DNA of 7,781 nt from Alphaproteobacteria bacterium MarineAlpha3_Bin4 (GTDB lineage Bacteria > Pseudomonadota > Alphaproteobacteria > Rhodospirillales > Casp-alpha2). Below, one piece after another: positions 1 to 6,099 of the stretch. The translations under genes and the position numbers were made by a program. The notes below the pieces were generated by a model. The model was not told the origin of the DNA. It saw only the letters and a list, made by a program, of their open reading frames with translations, and did no database searches. The first letter of the stretch is position 1, and each line of letters starts with the position of its first letter. The stretch covers positions 1 through 7,781 of the forward strand of contig PTLJ01000064.1 of NCBI GenBank assembly GCA_002938045.1, read 5' to 3'.

Positions 1-20
1 TCATTTCGAAAATAACAAAA

Positions 21-99
21 GTTGATGACTTCGACACCACTCATTGCCATTCTACACTAAGTGGTTGATTCAATTGTTTGAATCTACTTATTGGTTGAT
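21..99. repeat. Three short GTTGAT direct repeats plus a 7-bp inverted repeat
   Basis: GTTGAT occurs at 21-26, 64-69 and 94-99. A perfect inverted repeat lies at 67-73 / 78-84 (GATTCAA, loop TTGT, TTGAATC). The stretch is AT-rich compared with the rest of the window. Short direct repeats beside a tRNA attachment site can be arm-type binding sites for a tyrosine integrase, but copies this short could also arise by chance. The repeats are seen directly; the arm-site role is a weak inference. Confidence 0.25.
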
Positions 100-126
100 G
101 GGTTGCTTTCTTTGAACCATGCGTGG

Positions 127-188
127 CAGCGGGAGAGCACTGTGTTGACACCGCAGGGGTCGCTGGTTCAATCCCAGCCGTGCCCACC
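127..188 (+). tRNA. Partial tRNA-Val(GAC): 3' part only, probable attachment-site remnant
   Basis: From the D-loop onward this folds as a tRNA. The 3' half of the D-stem is GAGC at 135-138. The anticodon stem is 140-144 (CTGTG) with 152-156 (CGCAG). The loop TTGACAC carries anticodon GAC at 147-149, giving Val. A five-base variable loop follows, then a perfect T-stem 162-166/174-178 around TTCAATC, and the 3' acceptor strand CGTGCCC at 179-185 with discriminator A186. The required 5' acceptor strand (GGGCACG) and the GCTC half of the D-stem are absent upstream, and the end reads ACCT instead of ACCA. It therefore cannot form a working tRNA. A tRNA missing its 5' part is the usual product of integration by an element that duplicates the tRNA 3' end. 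A decayed pseudo-tRNA is the alternative. Confidence 0.75.
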
Positions 189-257
189 TATTCCCCTCAA
201 GGACCTAGCCGCTTATAACGAATTGTTGAATTTCTAACTCCTCCACGGAGTTTGGAA

Positions 258-323
258 ATGGCAACGTTTACGAAAAGAATCGGTCAACGTGGCATTTGTT
301 GGGAAGCTAGGGTTAGACGATGA
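258..323 (+). pseudogene. N-terminal remnant of a tyrosine integrase (21 codons)
   Basis: An ATG at 258 is preceded by GGAG at 247-250 (7-base spacing) and opens 21 codons ending in TGA at 321-323. The peptide begins MATFTKR and ends WEARVRR, with a Gly-rich turn between. This resembles the start of many phage and ICE tyrosine recombinases, where a first beta-strand of the arm-DNA-binding domain has a KR...G..W.ARVRR pattern and a KG usually follows. Everything after the ARVRR segment is missing and the sequence passes directly into the VOC gene. Its place 69 bases downstream of the tRNA-Val fragment, on the same strand, is where an integrase gene of a tRNA-targeting element normally sits. 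The recognition rests on about 20 residues, so it could be a coincidental short ORF. Confidence 0.45.
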
Positions 324-682
324 AACTGGACCACATCAATATCCACACAAATGACATTGAGGGGGTCAAGGACGCATTTGTGCGTTTTCTCCGCCTGGAT
401 GTAGGTTACCGTCCACCGTTCAAGACGCAAGGCTACTGGCTCTATGGGGAGGAATATCCCATCATCCATTTGACGAAGACGGACAACGACCCTGGCAATT
501 CAACCGGGGCTCTGCATCATGTGGCCTTCAAGGGCGATGATTTCGACAGCCTTATTGCACGCCTTGAACAAGATGGAATCGAACATGACAAACGAGTTGT
601 TCCCGTTTCCGGCGCGCGACAGATATTCTTCAAGATTAATCACAACATCATGGTCGAGGTTGACTTCAACTCGACAAGTTAG
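320..682 (+). CDS. VOC family (glyoxalase/bleomycin-resistance fold) protein
   Basis: A 120-residue, single-domain protein of the vicinal oxygen chelate superfamily, which includes glyoxalases, extradiol dioxygenases, epimerases and antibiotic-binding proteins. It shows the two beta-alpha-beta-beta-beta modules: LDHINIHT at the N-terminus (His5), IIHL at 48-51, LHHVAF at 65-70, and a final strand IMVEVDF with Glu113. His5, His67 and Glu113 are at family metal-ligand positions, with His50 a further candidate. The usual DPxGN turn before the last strand is replaced by KINHN, so the active-site edge is unusual. No signal peptide or membrane segment is visible, so it should be cytosolic. The ATG overlaps the TGA of the integrase remnant (ATGA), with a weak AGGG at 309-312. 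Base composition is visibly less GC-rich than in the later genes. The substrate cannot be assigned; the fold assignment is firm. Confidence 0.85.
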   Translation: MKLDHINIHTNDIEGVKDAFVRFLRLDVGYRPPFKTQGYWLYGEEYPIIHLTKTDNDPGNSTGALHHVAFKGDDFDSLIARLEQDGIEHDKRVVPVSGARQIFFKINHNIMVEVDFNSTS

Positions 683-714
683 ATAACTAGCCGCCCTCTT
701 AGTGGTAGGTTCTA

Positions 715-822
715 ATGGAGCCGAAGGTGAGGGGTTGGTATGAAGAAATTACTGTCCCCGTCAGGGGATTTATCCAGGACACAGGCATACTTCCACCTTT
801 ACGGGAGAAGTACGTCACCTAA
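715..822 (+). CDS. Candidate 35-codon small ORF in the VOC-MttB gap
   Basis: The 220-base gap between the VOC and MttB genes contains an ATG at 715 with a weak GGTAGG about 4 bases upstream, and 35 codons ending in TAA at 820-822. The peptide has a balanced, soluble-protein-like composition (MEPKVRGWYEE... ending ILPPLREKYVT). It could be a small protein or the relic of a larger gene. An overlapping 34-codon frame starts at 740 and is less protein-like. I do not recognise either, and random ORFs of this size are common. Confidence 0.2.
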   Translation: MEPKVRGWYEEITVPVRGFIQDTGILPPLREKYVT

Positions 823-840
823 TTTACGCAAATCAATCGT

Positions 841-869
841 TTGAGGGTTGAATAAGCCTGCGCTAATGT
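841..869 (+). promoter_or_regulatory. Possible weak sigma70-type promoter for the MttB-family gene
   Basis: TTGAGG at 841-846 (4 of 6 to TTGACA), a 17-base spacer, and TAATGT at 864-869 (3 of 6 to TATAAT). This would start transcription near 876, about 27 bases before the ATG at 903. The match is marginal and is offered only because spacing and position fit. I see no cobalamin riboswitch-like structure in this gap. Confidence 0.2.
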
Positions 870-902
870 CAGAGTCTGGGTTCGTAGCTCTGGGATCCGG
901 TC

Positions 903-2450
903 ATGAACGAGATCGAAGCTAAACGCCGCGGCGGACGCAGCGCCCGACGCAAACTGCGAGAGGCTCCAACGCCGATCGCTGAGCGTGCCATACAGCCCGG
1001 CATGGAGGGTGGCCTTTACAAGCCGTTGACCAATGCCGAAATCAAACGCATCCATCAGGCTGCCCTTGATATACTTGAGCAAGTCGGCCTCGAGCGCGCG
1101 ATTCCGAGTTGCATCGAACTGGTCACCAATGCCGGCGGCTCTCTGACAGACACTGGGCGGCTGTTGTTCCCACGTGGTCTGGTCGAGGACACAATCGCCG
1201 CCGCCGGGCGCAACTTTGTCCTCCATAGCCGGAATCCTGAGCAAAATATTGAGCCTTGGGGTAAGCGCGTCTATTTCGGCACCGCTGGCGCTGCCGTCCA
1301 TATGGTCGACGTGGAGACCAACGAGTACCGGGAATCGACCCTCGCAGATCTTTACGACATCGCCCGTGTTGTCGATCGGATGGACAGCATCCATTACTTC
1401 CAGCGCTCGGTAATCGCCCGCGACATGATTGAGCCCCGTGATCTCGATCTCAACACGCTCTATGCCTGCATCTCCGGGACCAATAAGCACGTCGGTTCTT
1501 CCTGGGTGTTACCAGAGCACGTGGAAGAGGCTTTACAACTGTTGTACATGGTCGCTGGTGGAGAGGATAAGTGGCGAGCTCGGCCGTTCGTCAGCATGTC
1601 GTCGTGTTTCGTGGTGCCGCCAATGAAATTTGCCGAGGATGCCTGTGCTTGCCTGGAAACGGCTGTTCGCGGTGGCATGCCGATCCTGCTACTGGCGGCA
1701 GGGCAGGCCGGTGCCACCAGCCCGGCAGCACTCGCCGGCGCCGTTGTTCAGGAAATCGCTGAGGTGCTTGCTGGGTTAGTATACGTCAACGTGATTGCGC
1801 CGGGCCATCCGGCGATCATGGGACCTTGGCCATTTGTGTCGGACCTGCGCACCGGCGCCATGAGCGGCGGCAGCGGTGAACAGGCGGTGTTGATGGCGGC
1901 CTGCGCGCAAATGTGCCAATTCTACGACATCACCGGTGGTATTGCTGCCGGCATGACAGATTCCAAGGTCCCCGACGCACAATCGGGATATGAAAAAGGC
2001 TATACCGAAGCGTTAGCCGCCAATGCCGGCGCTAATATGATTTACGAATGCGCCGGTATGCACGCTAGTTTACTGGGCTGCTGTTTAGAGAGCATGGTAA
2101 TCGATAACGATATGATCGCTGGTGTCATGCGCACCGTACGCGGTATCGAGGTCACCGAGGATTCCGTCTCTGTCGAGCCTATTCGTCAGGTCTGCGAAGA
2201 GGGGCCAGGCCACTTTCTTGGACACGATCAGACTATGCAGCTGATGGAGACGGACTACGTCTATCCCGATGTCGGAGATCGAACTAGCCCGAAGGAATGG
2301 GTGGAAAGAGGTTCGACTGACATCGTCCAGCGGGCTAAGGAAAAGGTCGCCGAAATCCTCGCCAATCATCATCCACAATACATCGATCCCACAATTGACG
2401 CCAAAATCCGAGATACTTTCGATATCAAGCTTCTGCGAGAGAGAATGTAA
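903..2450 (+). CDS. MttB-family (COG5598) trimethylamine/betaine:corrinoid methyltransferase homologue, non-pyrrolysine
   Basis: A 515-residue cytosolic protein of typical full length for the family, whose members move a methyl group from a methylamine or quaternary amine to a corrinoid protein. The basic N-terminus (RRGGRSARRKLRE, residues 8-20) is typical of alphaproteobacterial members and supports this start. A TIM-barrel core follows, with the family stretches SMSSCFVVPPMKF (231-243), PILLLAAGQAGATSPA (260-275), IAPGHPAIMG (298-307) and GMTDSKVPDAQSGYEKG (350-366). The frame has no internal amber codon, so it belongs to the non-Pyl subgroup, whose characterised members (MtgB, MtpB, MtcB) demethylate glycine betaine, proline betaine or carnitine. 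It should not be called trimethylamine methyltransferase proper, because that enzyme needs pyrrolysine. No corrinoid protein or corrinoid:THF methyltransferase is in the window. The M20 hydrolase follows 103 bases downstream on the same strand. The ribosome binding site is weak. The substrate is unknown. Confidence 0.9.
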   Translation: MNEIEAKRRGGRSARRKLREAPTPIAERAIQPGMEGGLYKPLTNAEIKRIHQAALDILEQVGLERAIPSCIELVTNAGGSLTDTGRLLFPRGLVEDTIAAAGRNFVLHSRNPEQNIEPWGKRVYFGTAGAAVHMVDVETNEYRESTLADLYDIARVVDRMDSIHYFQRSVIARDMIEPRDLDLNTLYACISGTNKHVGSSWVLPEHVEEALQLLYMVAGGEDKWRARPFVSMSSCFVVPPMKFAEDACACLETAVRGGMPILLLAAGQAGATSPAALAGAVVQEIAEVLAGLVYVNVIAPGHPAIMGPWPFVSDLRTGAMSGGSGEQAVLMAACAQMCQFYDITGGIAAGMTDSKVPDAQSGYEKGYTEALAANAGANMIYECAGMHASLLGCCLESMVIDNDMIAGVMRTVRGIEVTEDSVSVEPIRQVCEEGPGHFLGHDQTMQLMETDYVYPDVGDRTSPKEWVERGSTDIVQRAKEKVAEILANHHPQYIDPTIDAKIRDTFDIKLLRERM

Positions 2451-2465
2451 GTCGCAACTAGCGGC

Positions 2466-2543
2466 ATGAGGGAGGAACCCTGCCCACTGGGCATCACCGA
2501 CAAAGCGTTACCCCATCTTACCGGGCGGCTATGGGACCGATAG
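2466..2543 (+). CDS. Candidate 25-codon ORF ending inside the M20 gene ribosome binding site
   Basis: In the 103-base gap between the MttB and M20 genes, an ATG at 2466 opens 25 codons (MREEPCPLG ... GRLWDR) that end with TAG at 2541-2543. That stop codon overlaps the strong AGGAGG (2542-2547) of the M20 gene. Such an arrangement can couple translation of a short leader to the next gene. The gap also holds the palindrome TGCCCACTGGGCA (2481-2493), with no T-run after it, so it is not a terminator. No ribosome binding site of its own is convincing. Translation is speculative. Confidence 0.15.
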   Translation: MREEPCPLGITDKALPHLTGRLWDR

Positions 2544-2547
2544 GAGG
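2542..2547 (+). promoter_or_regulatory. Strong Shine-Dalgarno (AGGAGG) fixing the GTG start of the M20 gene
   Basis: AGGAGG lies six bases before the GTG at 2554, inside the longer match TAGGAGGT, which is nearly fully complementary to the 16S 3' end. It is the strongest ribosome binding site seen in the window. It decides the GTG start, since the next in-frame ATG is at residue 16. Confidence 0.85.
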
Positions 2548-2553
2548 TCGAGT

Positions 2554-3792
2554 GTGAAGAATATTCAAATCAATTCCAGCCGTTTGTGGCACAGCCTGAT
2601 GAAGATGGCAGAGATTGGCGCTACCGAGAAGGGAGGGTGTCGTCGCCTGACACTGACCGACCTCGACCGAACAGGCCGTGATCTGTTTGTTCGCTGGTGC
2701 GAGGACGCTGGCTGCGAAGTTACAGTTGATATCATCGGTAACATTTTTGCGCGCCGTCCTGGCAAGGATCTTAACCGGATGCCGGTGATGGCCGGCAGCC
2801 ATCTCGATACACAACCAACCGGTGGCCGCTTCGACGGAGTCCTCGGTGTGCTCGCCGCCCTCGAGGTGGTGCGTACGCTCAACGACCACAGCGTTGAGAC
2901 CGATGCTCCGATAGAGATTTGCTGCTGGACTAACGAGGAAGGCTCGCGGTTTTCGCCAGCGATGATGGGTTCTGGAGTTTTCGCCGGGATCTTCGACATC
3001 GACGAAATTCTTGCCAAGGAAGATATTGATGGTGTCAGGTTAGGCGACGAACTAGTGCGTATCGGCTACGCTGGGGATGCTCCGGTCAACGGCCACAAAC
3101 CGGAATCCTATTTCGAGCTTCACATAGAGCAGGGGCCAATTTTAGAGGCGGAGGGAAATACTATTGGCGTTGTTACCGCCGCCCAGGGCCAACGCTGGTA
3201 TGAGATTACCGTCACAGGTCAAGAATCTCATGCTGGGCCAACGCCGATGGCGCGTCGAAAGGATGCCCTCGTCGCCGCGTCGGCGATCGTCGGCGAAGTC
3301 AACCGTATCGGCCATGCCTACCCGCCAAACGCCTGCGCCACCGTTGGCTTCATGCAGGTCAGTCCCAACTCACGTAATGTTATACCGGGTAGTGTCTTCC
3401 TGACTGTTGACTTCCGACACCCAGACAACGATACGCTCAGCGACATGGACAGCAAGATTAAGGCATTTTGCACCCAAATCGTTGATGACACGGGCGTCGA
3501 AGTCGATGTGGTCGATTTTTGGCATTTTCCGCCGACGCCGTTCGATGAAGATTGCATTGCCGCGGTGCGTGAGGGCGCGGTAGCGCATGGCTACGATCAT
3601 ATGGATATTGTCTCTGGCGCTGGCCATGATGCCGTTTATTTAAACTCCATTGCGCCGACGGGAATGATTTTCATCCCTTGTGAGGACGGTATTAGCCACA
3701 ACGAAACTGAGAATGCGTCGCCCCGTGATTGTGCTGCAGGCTGCAATGTCTTACTACACGCGGTGTTGGAACGGGCAGAAAAAACAGCTTGA
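2554..3792 (+). CDS. M20-family Zn-dependent hydrolase (N-carbamoyl-L-amino-acid hydrolase / allantoate amidohydrolase type)
   Basis: A 412-residue protein of the usual length for the amidase/hydantoinase-carbamoylase branch of M20. These enzymes cleave an N-carbamoyl or ureido group from an amino acid, releasing ammonia and CO2. The di-metal ligands are all present: His83 in GSHLDT, Asp94 in GGRFDGVLGV, Glu128/Glu129 in TNEEGSRF, His190 in ELHIEQGP and His382 in GISHNE. The dimerisation/lid domain carries GQESHAGPTPM, and the later SPNSRNVIPG segment supplies the Asn and Arg that bind the substrate carboxylate in characterised carbamoylases. There is no signal peptide, so it should be cytosolic. 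Its position behind the MttB-family gene suggests one pathway for an N-methylated or ureido compound. Beta-ureidopropionase, carbamoylase and allantoate amidohydrolase activities cannot be told apart by eye; the family assignment is secure. Confidence 0.93.
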   Translation: MKNIQINSSRLWHSLMKMAEIGATEKGGCRRLTLTDLDRTGRDLFVRWCEDAGCEVTVDIIGNIFARRPGKDLNRMPVMAGSHLDTQPTGGRFDGVLGVLAALEVVRTLNDHSVETDAPIEICCWTNEEGSRFSPAMMGSGVFAGIFDIDEILAKEDIDGVRLGDELVRIGYAGDAPVNGHKPESYFELHIEQGPILEAEGNTIGVVTAAQGQRWYEITVTGQESHAGPTPMARRKDALVAASAIVGEVNRIGHAYPPNACATVGFMQVSPNSRNVIPGSVFLTVDFRHPDNDTLSDMDSKIKAFCTQIVDDTGVEVDVVDFWHFPPTPFDEDCIAAVREGAVAHGYDHMDIVSGAGHDAVYLNSIAPTGMIFIPCEDGISHNETENASPRDCAAGCNVLLHAVLERAEKTA

Positions 3793-3839
3793 AAACCAAC
3801 GCCTAAGACCACGTTTACAGTTGCTCGAGAATTCCCGTT

Positions 3840-4688
3840 CTAGCCGGTTCGTTCTATAGTTGCCGGTTCCGGACCAGCGTAGGGACGGTCGTGCAACAAT
3901 GCCGGGATCATTGCGCGCGCAGTGGCGACACGGTCGGGATCAATTTCAACCAAAATGATACCGTCGGCCTCGCCACCGTCTGCGAGCACCACACCCCATG
4001 GGTCAATAATCAGCGAATGGCCGTAGGTCTCGGCCTTTCCATGTCGGCCCCACTGGCACGGGGCGAATACGAAAGATCCGGTCTCAATGGCACGTGCGCG
4101 CAGCAACGGATGCCAATGGGCCTTGCCGGTGGTCATGGTGAAGGCCGCCGGCACCGTGAAAAACATCGCCCCGGCTTGAGCCATAGTCCGATAGAGATGG
4201 GCGAAGCGCAGGTCGTAGCACACTGTTAGCCCCATCAGGCCCCAGGGTGTTGGCGCTAGCACTGCCTTCTCTCCGGCCTCAACCGTAAGCGATTCGCGGT
4301 AGTTCTCTCCGCCGGCAAGATCAACATCGAAAAGATGGATCTTGTCGTAGCGCGAGACAATTTCTCCGCCGCTGTCAATTAAGATAGAACGGTTTCGGAT
4401 CTTGCCGGACGCCGTCTTCACTGCTAGCGACCCCAACAGAATCCAAGCATGGTAATCGCGGGCCAATCTGGTGAATACAGGTAGCGCTGGATGGTTCTCC
4501 TCGTCAGTAGCACCAACTTCGAAACGCTCGGGACCGACATCGAGGCAGGAGAAGAATTCCGGCAAACAGATCAGATCCGCGCCGTCAGTTGCAGCTTGGA
4601 TTGCAAGCCGTTCCACCTCGGCGATGTTGGCTGCCATATCTGGCCCCGCACAATTCTGGACGCAGGCTGTACGGAAAGTCTGAGGCAT
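3840..4688 (-). CDS. Carbon-nitrogen hydrolase, Nit1/Nit2-like (deaminated glutathione amidase type)
   Basis: A 282-residue nitrilase-superfamily amidase. The catalytic triad is intact: Glu44 in LPEFF, Lys116 in YDKIHLFDVD and Cys157 in VCYDLRF. A further Glu132 (NYRES) sits where the family has a structural/catalytic Glu. The C-terminal half has the Nit1 signatures HWHPLLRARAIET, GRHGKAETYGHS and IIDPWG. Nit1-type enzymes hydrolyse deaminated glutathione (a repair reaction) and omega-amidase relatives hydrolyse 2-oxoglutaramate or 2-oxosuccinamate, so an omega-amidase role is the main alternative. It is cytosolic. The ATG at 4688 has a GGGAGAAGGA purine tract just upstream on the minus strand, supporting the start. 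It lies 85 bases downstream of the CoA-transferase gene, probably co-transcribed, and converges on the M20 gene with 47 bases between stops and no clear hairpin terminator there. Confidence 0.9.
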   Translation of the reverse strand: MPQTFRTACVQNCAGPDMAANIAEVERLAIQAATDGADLICLPEFFSCLDVGPERFEVGATDEENHPALPVFTRLARDYHAWILLGSLAVKTASGKIRNRSILIDSGGEIVSRYDKIHLFDVDLAGGENYRESLTVEAGEKAVLAPTPWGLMGLTVCYDLRFAHLYRTMAQAGAMFFTVPAAFTMTTGKAHWHPLLRARAIETGSFVFAPCQWGRHGKAETYGHSLIIDPWGVVLADGGEADGIILVEIDPDRVATARAMIPALLHDRPYAGPEPATIERTG

Positions 4689-4773
4689 CGTCCTTCTCCC
4701 AGATAGTTTCTAAACCGTTCTAGTTGCCATCGTGAGGACGGCCCAGGCATAGTTCGCTGCTTTGCGGTATAAG

Positions 4774-5961
4774 CTAGACTATGGTCCGTTTCCTGAGATC
4801 AGCGATTTGATCCACCGAGTAACCATATTCAGTAAGCACTTCTTCTGTATGTTGTCCGCGGACCGGCGTCGCTACCCCAATGTGCGGGGTCGAACGGCTC
4901 ATCTTGACCGCCTGACCGACAAGGTTGATTTGACCACGATCCGGGTGTTCAACAGGGTGCTTCATGCCGAGGTGCTCGACCTGCGCGTCCGCGAACACCT
5001 GATCGATGGAATATATCGGGCCACAGGGAACGCCAGCCTCGTTTAGCAGTTTGATCCACTCTTCCGAGGTATTCTTTTGCGTTAGTTTCTCGATCTCAGC
5101 GTTAAGGGCATCGCGGTTGGTAGAACGCTGTGCTGCATGGGCAAAATCAGGATTGTCCTTGAGCTTGGGCGTGTCGAACAACTGGCACAGGCGTTTCCAC
5201 ATGGCGTCGCCGCTAGTGGCAATGTTGATGTAGCCGTCGGCGGTTTTAAACACACCTGTGGGAATACTCGTCGGATGGTTATTGCCGGCCTGCGGCGCAA
5301 CCTCGCCAGCGACCAACCAACGGGCCGCCTGGAAGTCAAGCATGGCGATTTGCGCTTCCAATAGTGATGTACGCACCCACTGACCCTCGCCCGATTCCTC
5401 GCGCTCCAGGAGCGCGATCAAGACACCTAGGGCGCAATAGATGCCGGCCGTAAGGTCAGCGATCGGAATACCGGCACGCACGGGCCCCTGGCCAGGTAAT
5501 CCAGTGATCGACATTAGCCCGCCCATGCCCTGGGCGATCTGGTCAAAGCCGGGCCGCTTGTGATAGGGGCCATCCTGGCCGAAGCCCGAGATACTACCGA
5601 GGATGATTCTCGGATTGATCGTCTTCAGGTGCTCGTAATCGACGCCTAACCGGACCTTGACGTCGGGCCGGAAGTTTTCGACCACTACATCGGCAGTCTC
5701 AACCATCTTCATGAACACGGCCAGCCCGTCTGGCTCCTTGAGGTTGAGTGTTATGCCGCGCTTGTTGCGGTGCAGGTTCTGGAAATCGCTCCCCTCACGG
5801 GCGCCACCCATGCCCTTGGAAGGATCGACCGCTTCCGGCGCCTCGATCTTGATCACGTTGGCTCCCCAGTCAGCAAATTGACGGACCGCCGTCGGGCCGG
5901 CCCGGACGCGGGTCAAATCAAGCACGGTGTAGCGGGAGAGTGGTCCGGTATGATCTGTCAT
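4774..5961 (-). CDS. Class III CoA transferase, CaiB/BaiF family
   Basis: A 395-residue enzyme that moves CoA between carboxylic acids through a covalent aspartyl intermediate. The start at 5961 (MTDHTGPLSRYTVLDLTRV) is preferred: it gives the standard N-terminal strand, the standard length, and puts the expected catalytic Asp (IPIADLTAGIYCALGV) at residue 169, the number used in Frc and CaiB. A longer in-frame start at 6063 would add 34 residues with no family resemblance. Other family stretches are GANVIKIEAP (33-42), LHRNKRGITLNL (63-74), VVVENFRPDV (92-101), GSISGFGQDGPY (122-133) and RPGFDQIAQGMGG (136-148). No strong Shine-Dalgarno is visible at 5961. The acyl substrate cannot be predicted: the family covers formyl/oxalyl, carnitine, succinyl, malyl, itaconyl and bile-acid CoA. 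It is probably co-transcribed with the Nit-like gene 85 bases downstream. Confidence 0.92.
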   Translation of the reverse strand: MTDHTGPLSRYTVLDLTRVRAGPTAVRQFADWGANVIKIEAPEAVDPSKGMGGAREGSDFQNLHRNKRGITLNLKEPDGLAVFMKMVETADVVVENFRPDVKVRLGVDYEHLKTINPRIILGSISGFGQDGPYHKRPGFDQIAQGMGGLMSITGLPGQGPVRAGIPIADLTAGIYCALGVLIALLEREESGEGQWVRTSLLEAQIAMLDFQAARWLVAGEVAPQAGNNHPTSIPTGVFKTADGYINIATSGDAMWKRLCQLFDTPKLKDNPDFAHAAQRSTNRDALNAEIEKLTQKNTSEEWIKLLNEAGVPCGPIYSIDQVFADAQVEHLGMKHPVEHPDRGQINLVGQAVKMSRSTPHIGVATPVRGQHTEEVLTEYGYSVDQIADLRKRTIV

Positions 5962-6099
5962 AAAATTGGCCCGGCTTATAAGAGGTTCGAGCACTGTGAC
6001 AGCCCAAACCCTAGCATAGCACCTTAGCCGTGCCAATCTGCCGCAGCCGGCAAAAAACCCCAAACTGGCGTCAATCGCGCTCCGTATTTCAGGCTGGTG

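Noticed and set aside
236..252. Inverted repeat AACTCC/GGAGTT as a terminator after the tRNA fragment
   Set aside because: The stem is only six pairs and has no T-tract; its right arm contains the GGAG that serves as ribosome binding site for the integrase remnant.
700..710. Identical 11-mer TAGTGGTAGGT at 700-710 and 6101-6111
   Set aside because: Two copies in unrelated contexts (an intergenic gap and the end of a coding sequence), no extension of similarity, probably chance.
683..902. Cobalamin riboswitch upstream of the corrinoid-dependent methyltransferase homologue
   Set aside because: No B12-box-like sequence or multi-arm structure was apparent, and the gap is short for one.
819..1490. 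223-codon open frame on the minus strand
   Set aside because: It lies almost wholly opposite the MttB-family gene, whose plus-strand product has clear family motifs; the antisense translation has no recognisable domain and is a shadow of GC-rich codons.
6039..6052. Hairpin TGCCG/CGGCA next to a run of six A as a terminator
   Set aside because: For the minus strand the T-run comes before the hairpin, and on the plus strand the hairpin is followed by A, so neither direction fits an intrinsic terminator.
5962..6063. 34-residue N-terminal extension of the CoA transferase
   Set aside because: The extra residues match nothing in the family, and the start at 5961 puts the catalytic Asp at residue 169 as in Frc and CaiB.
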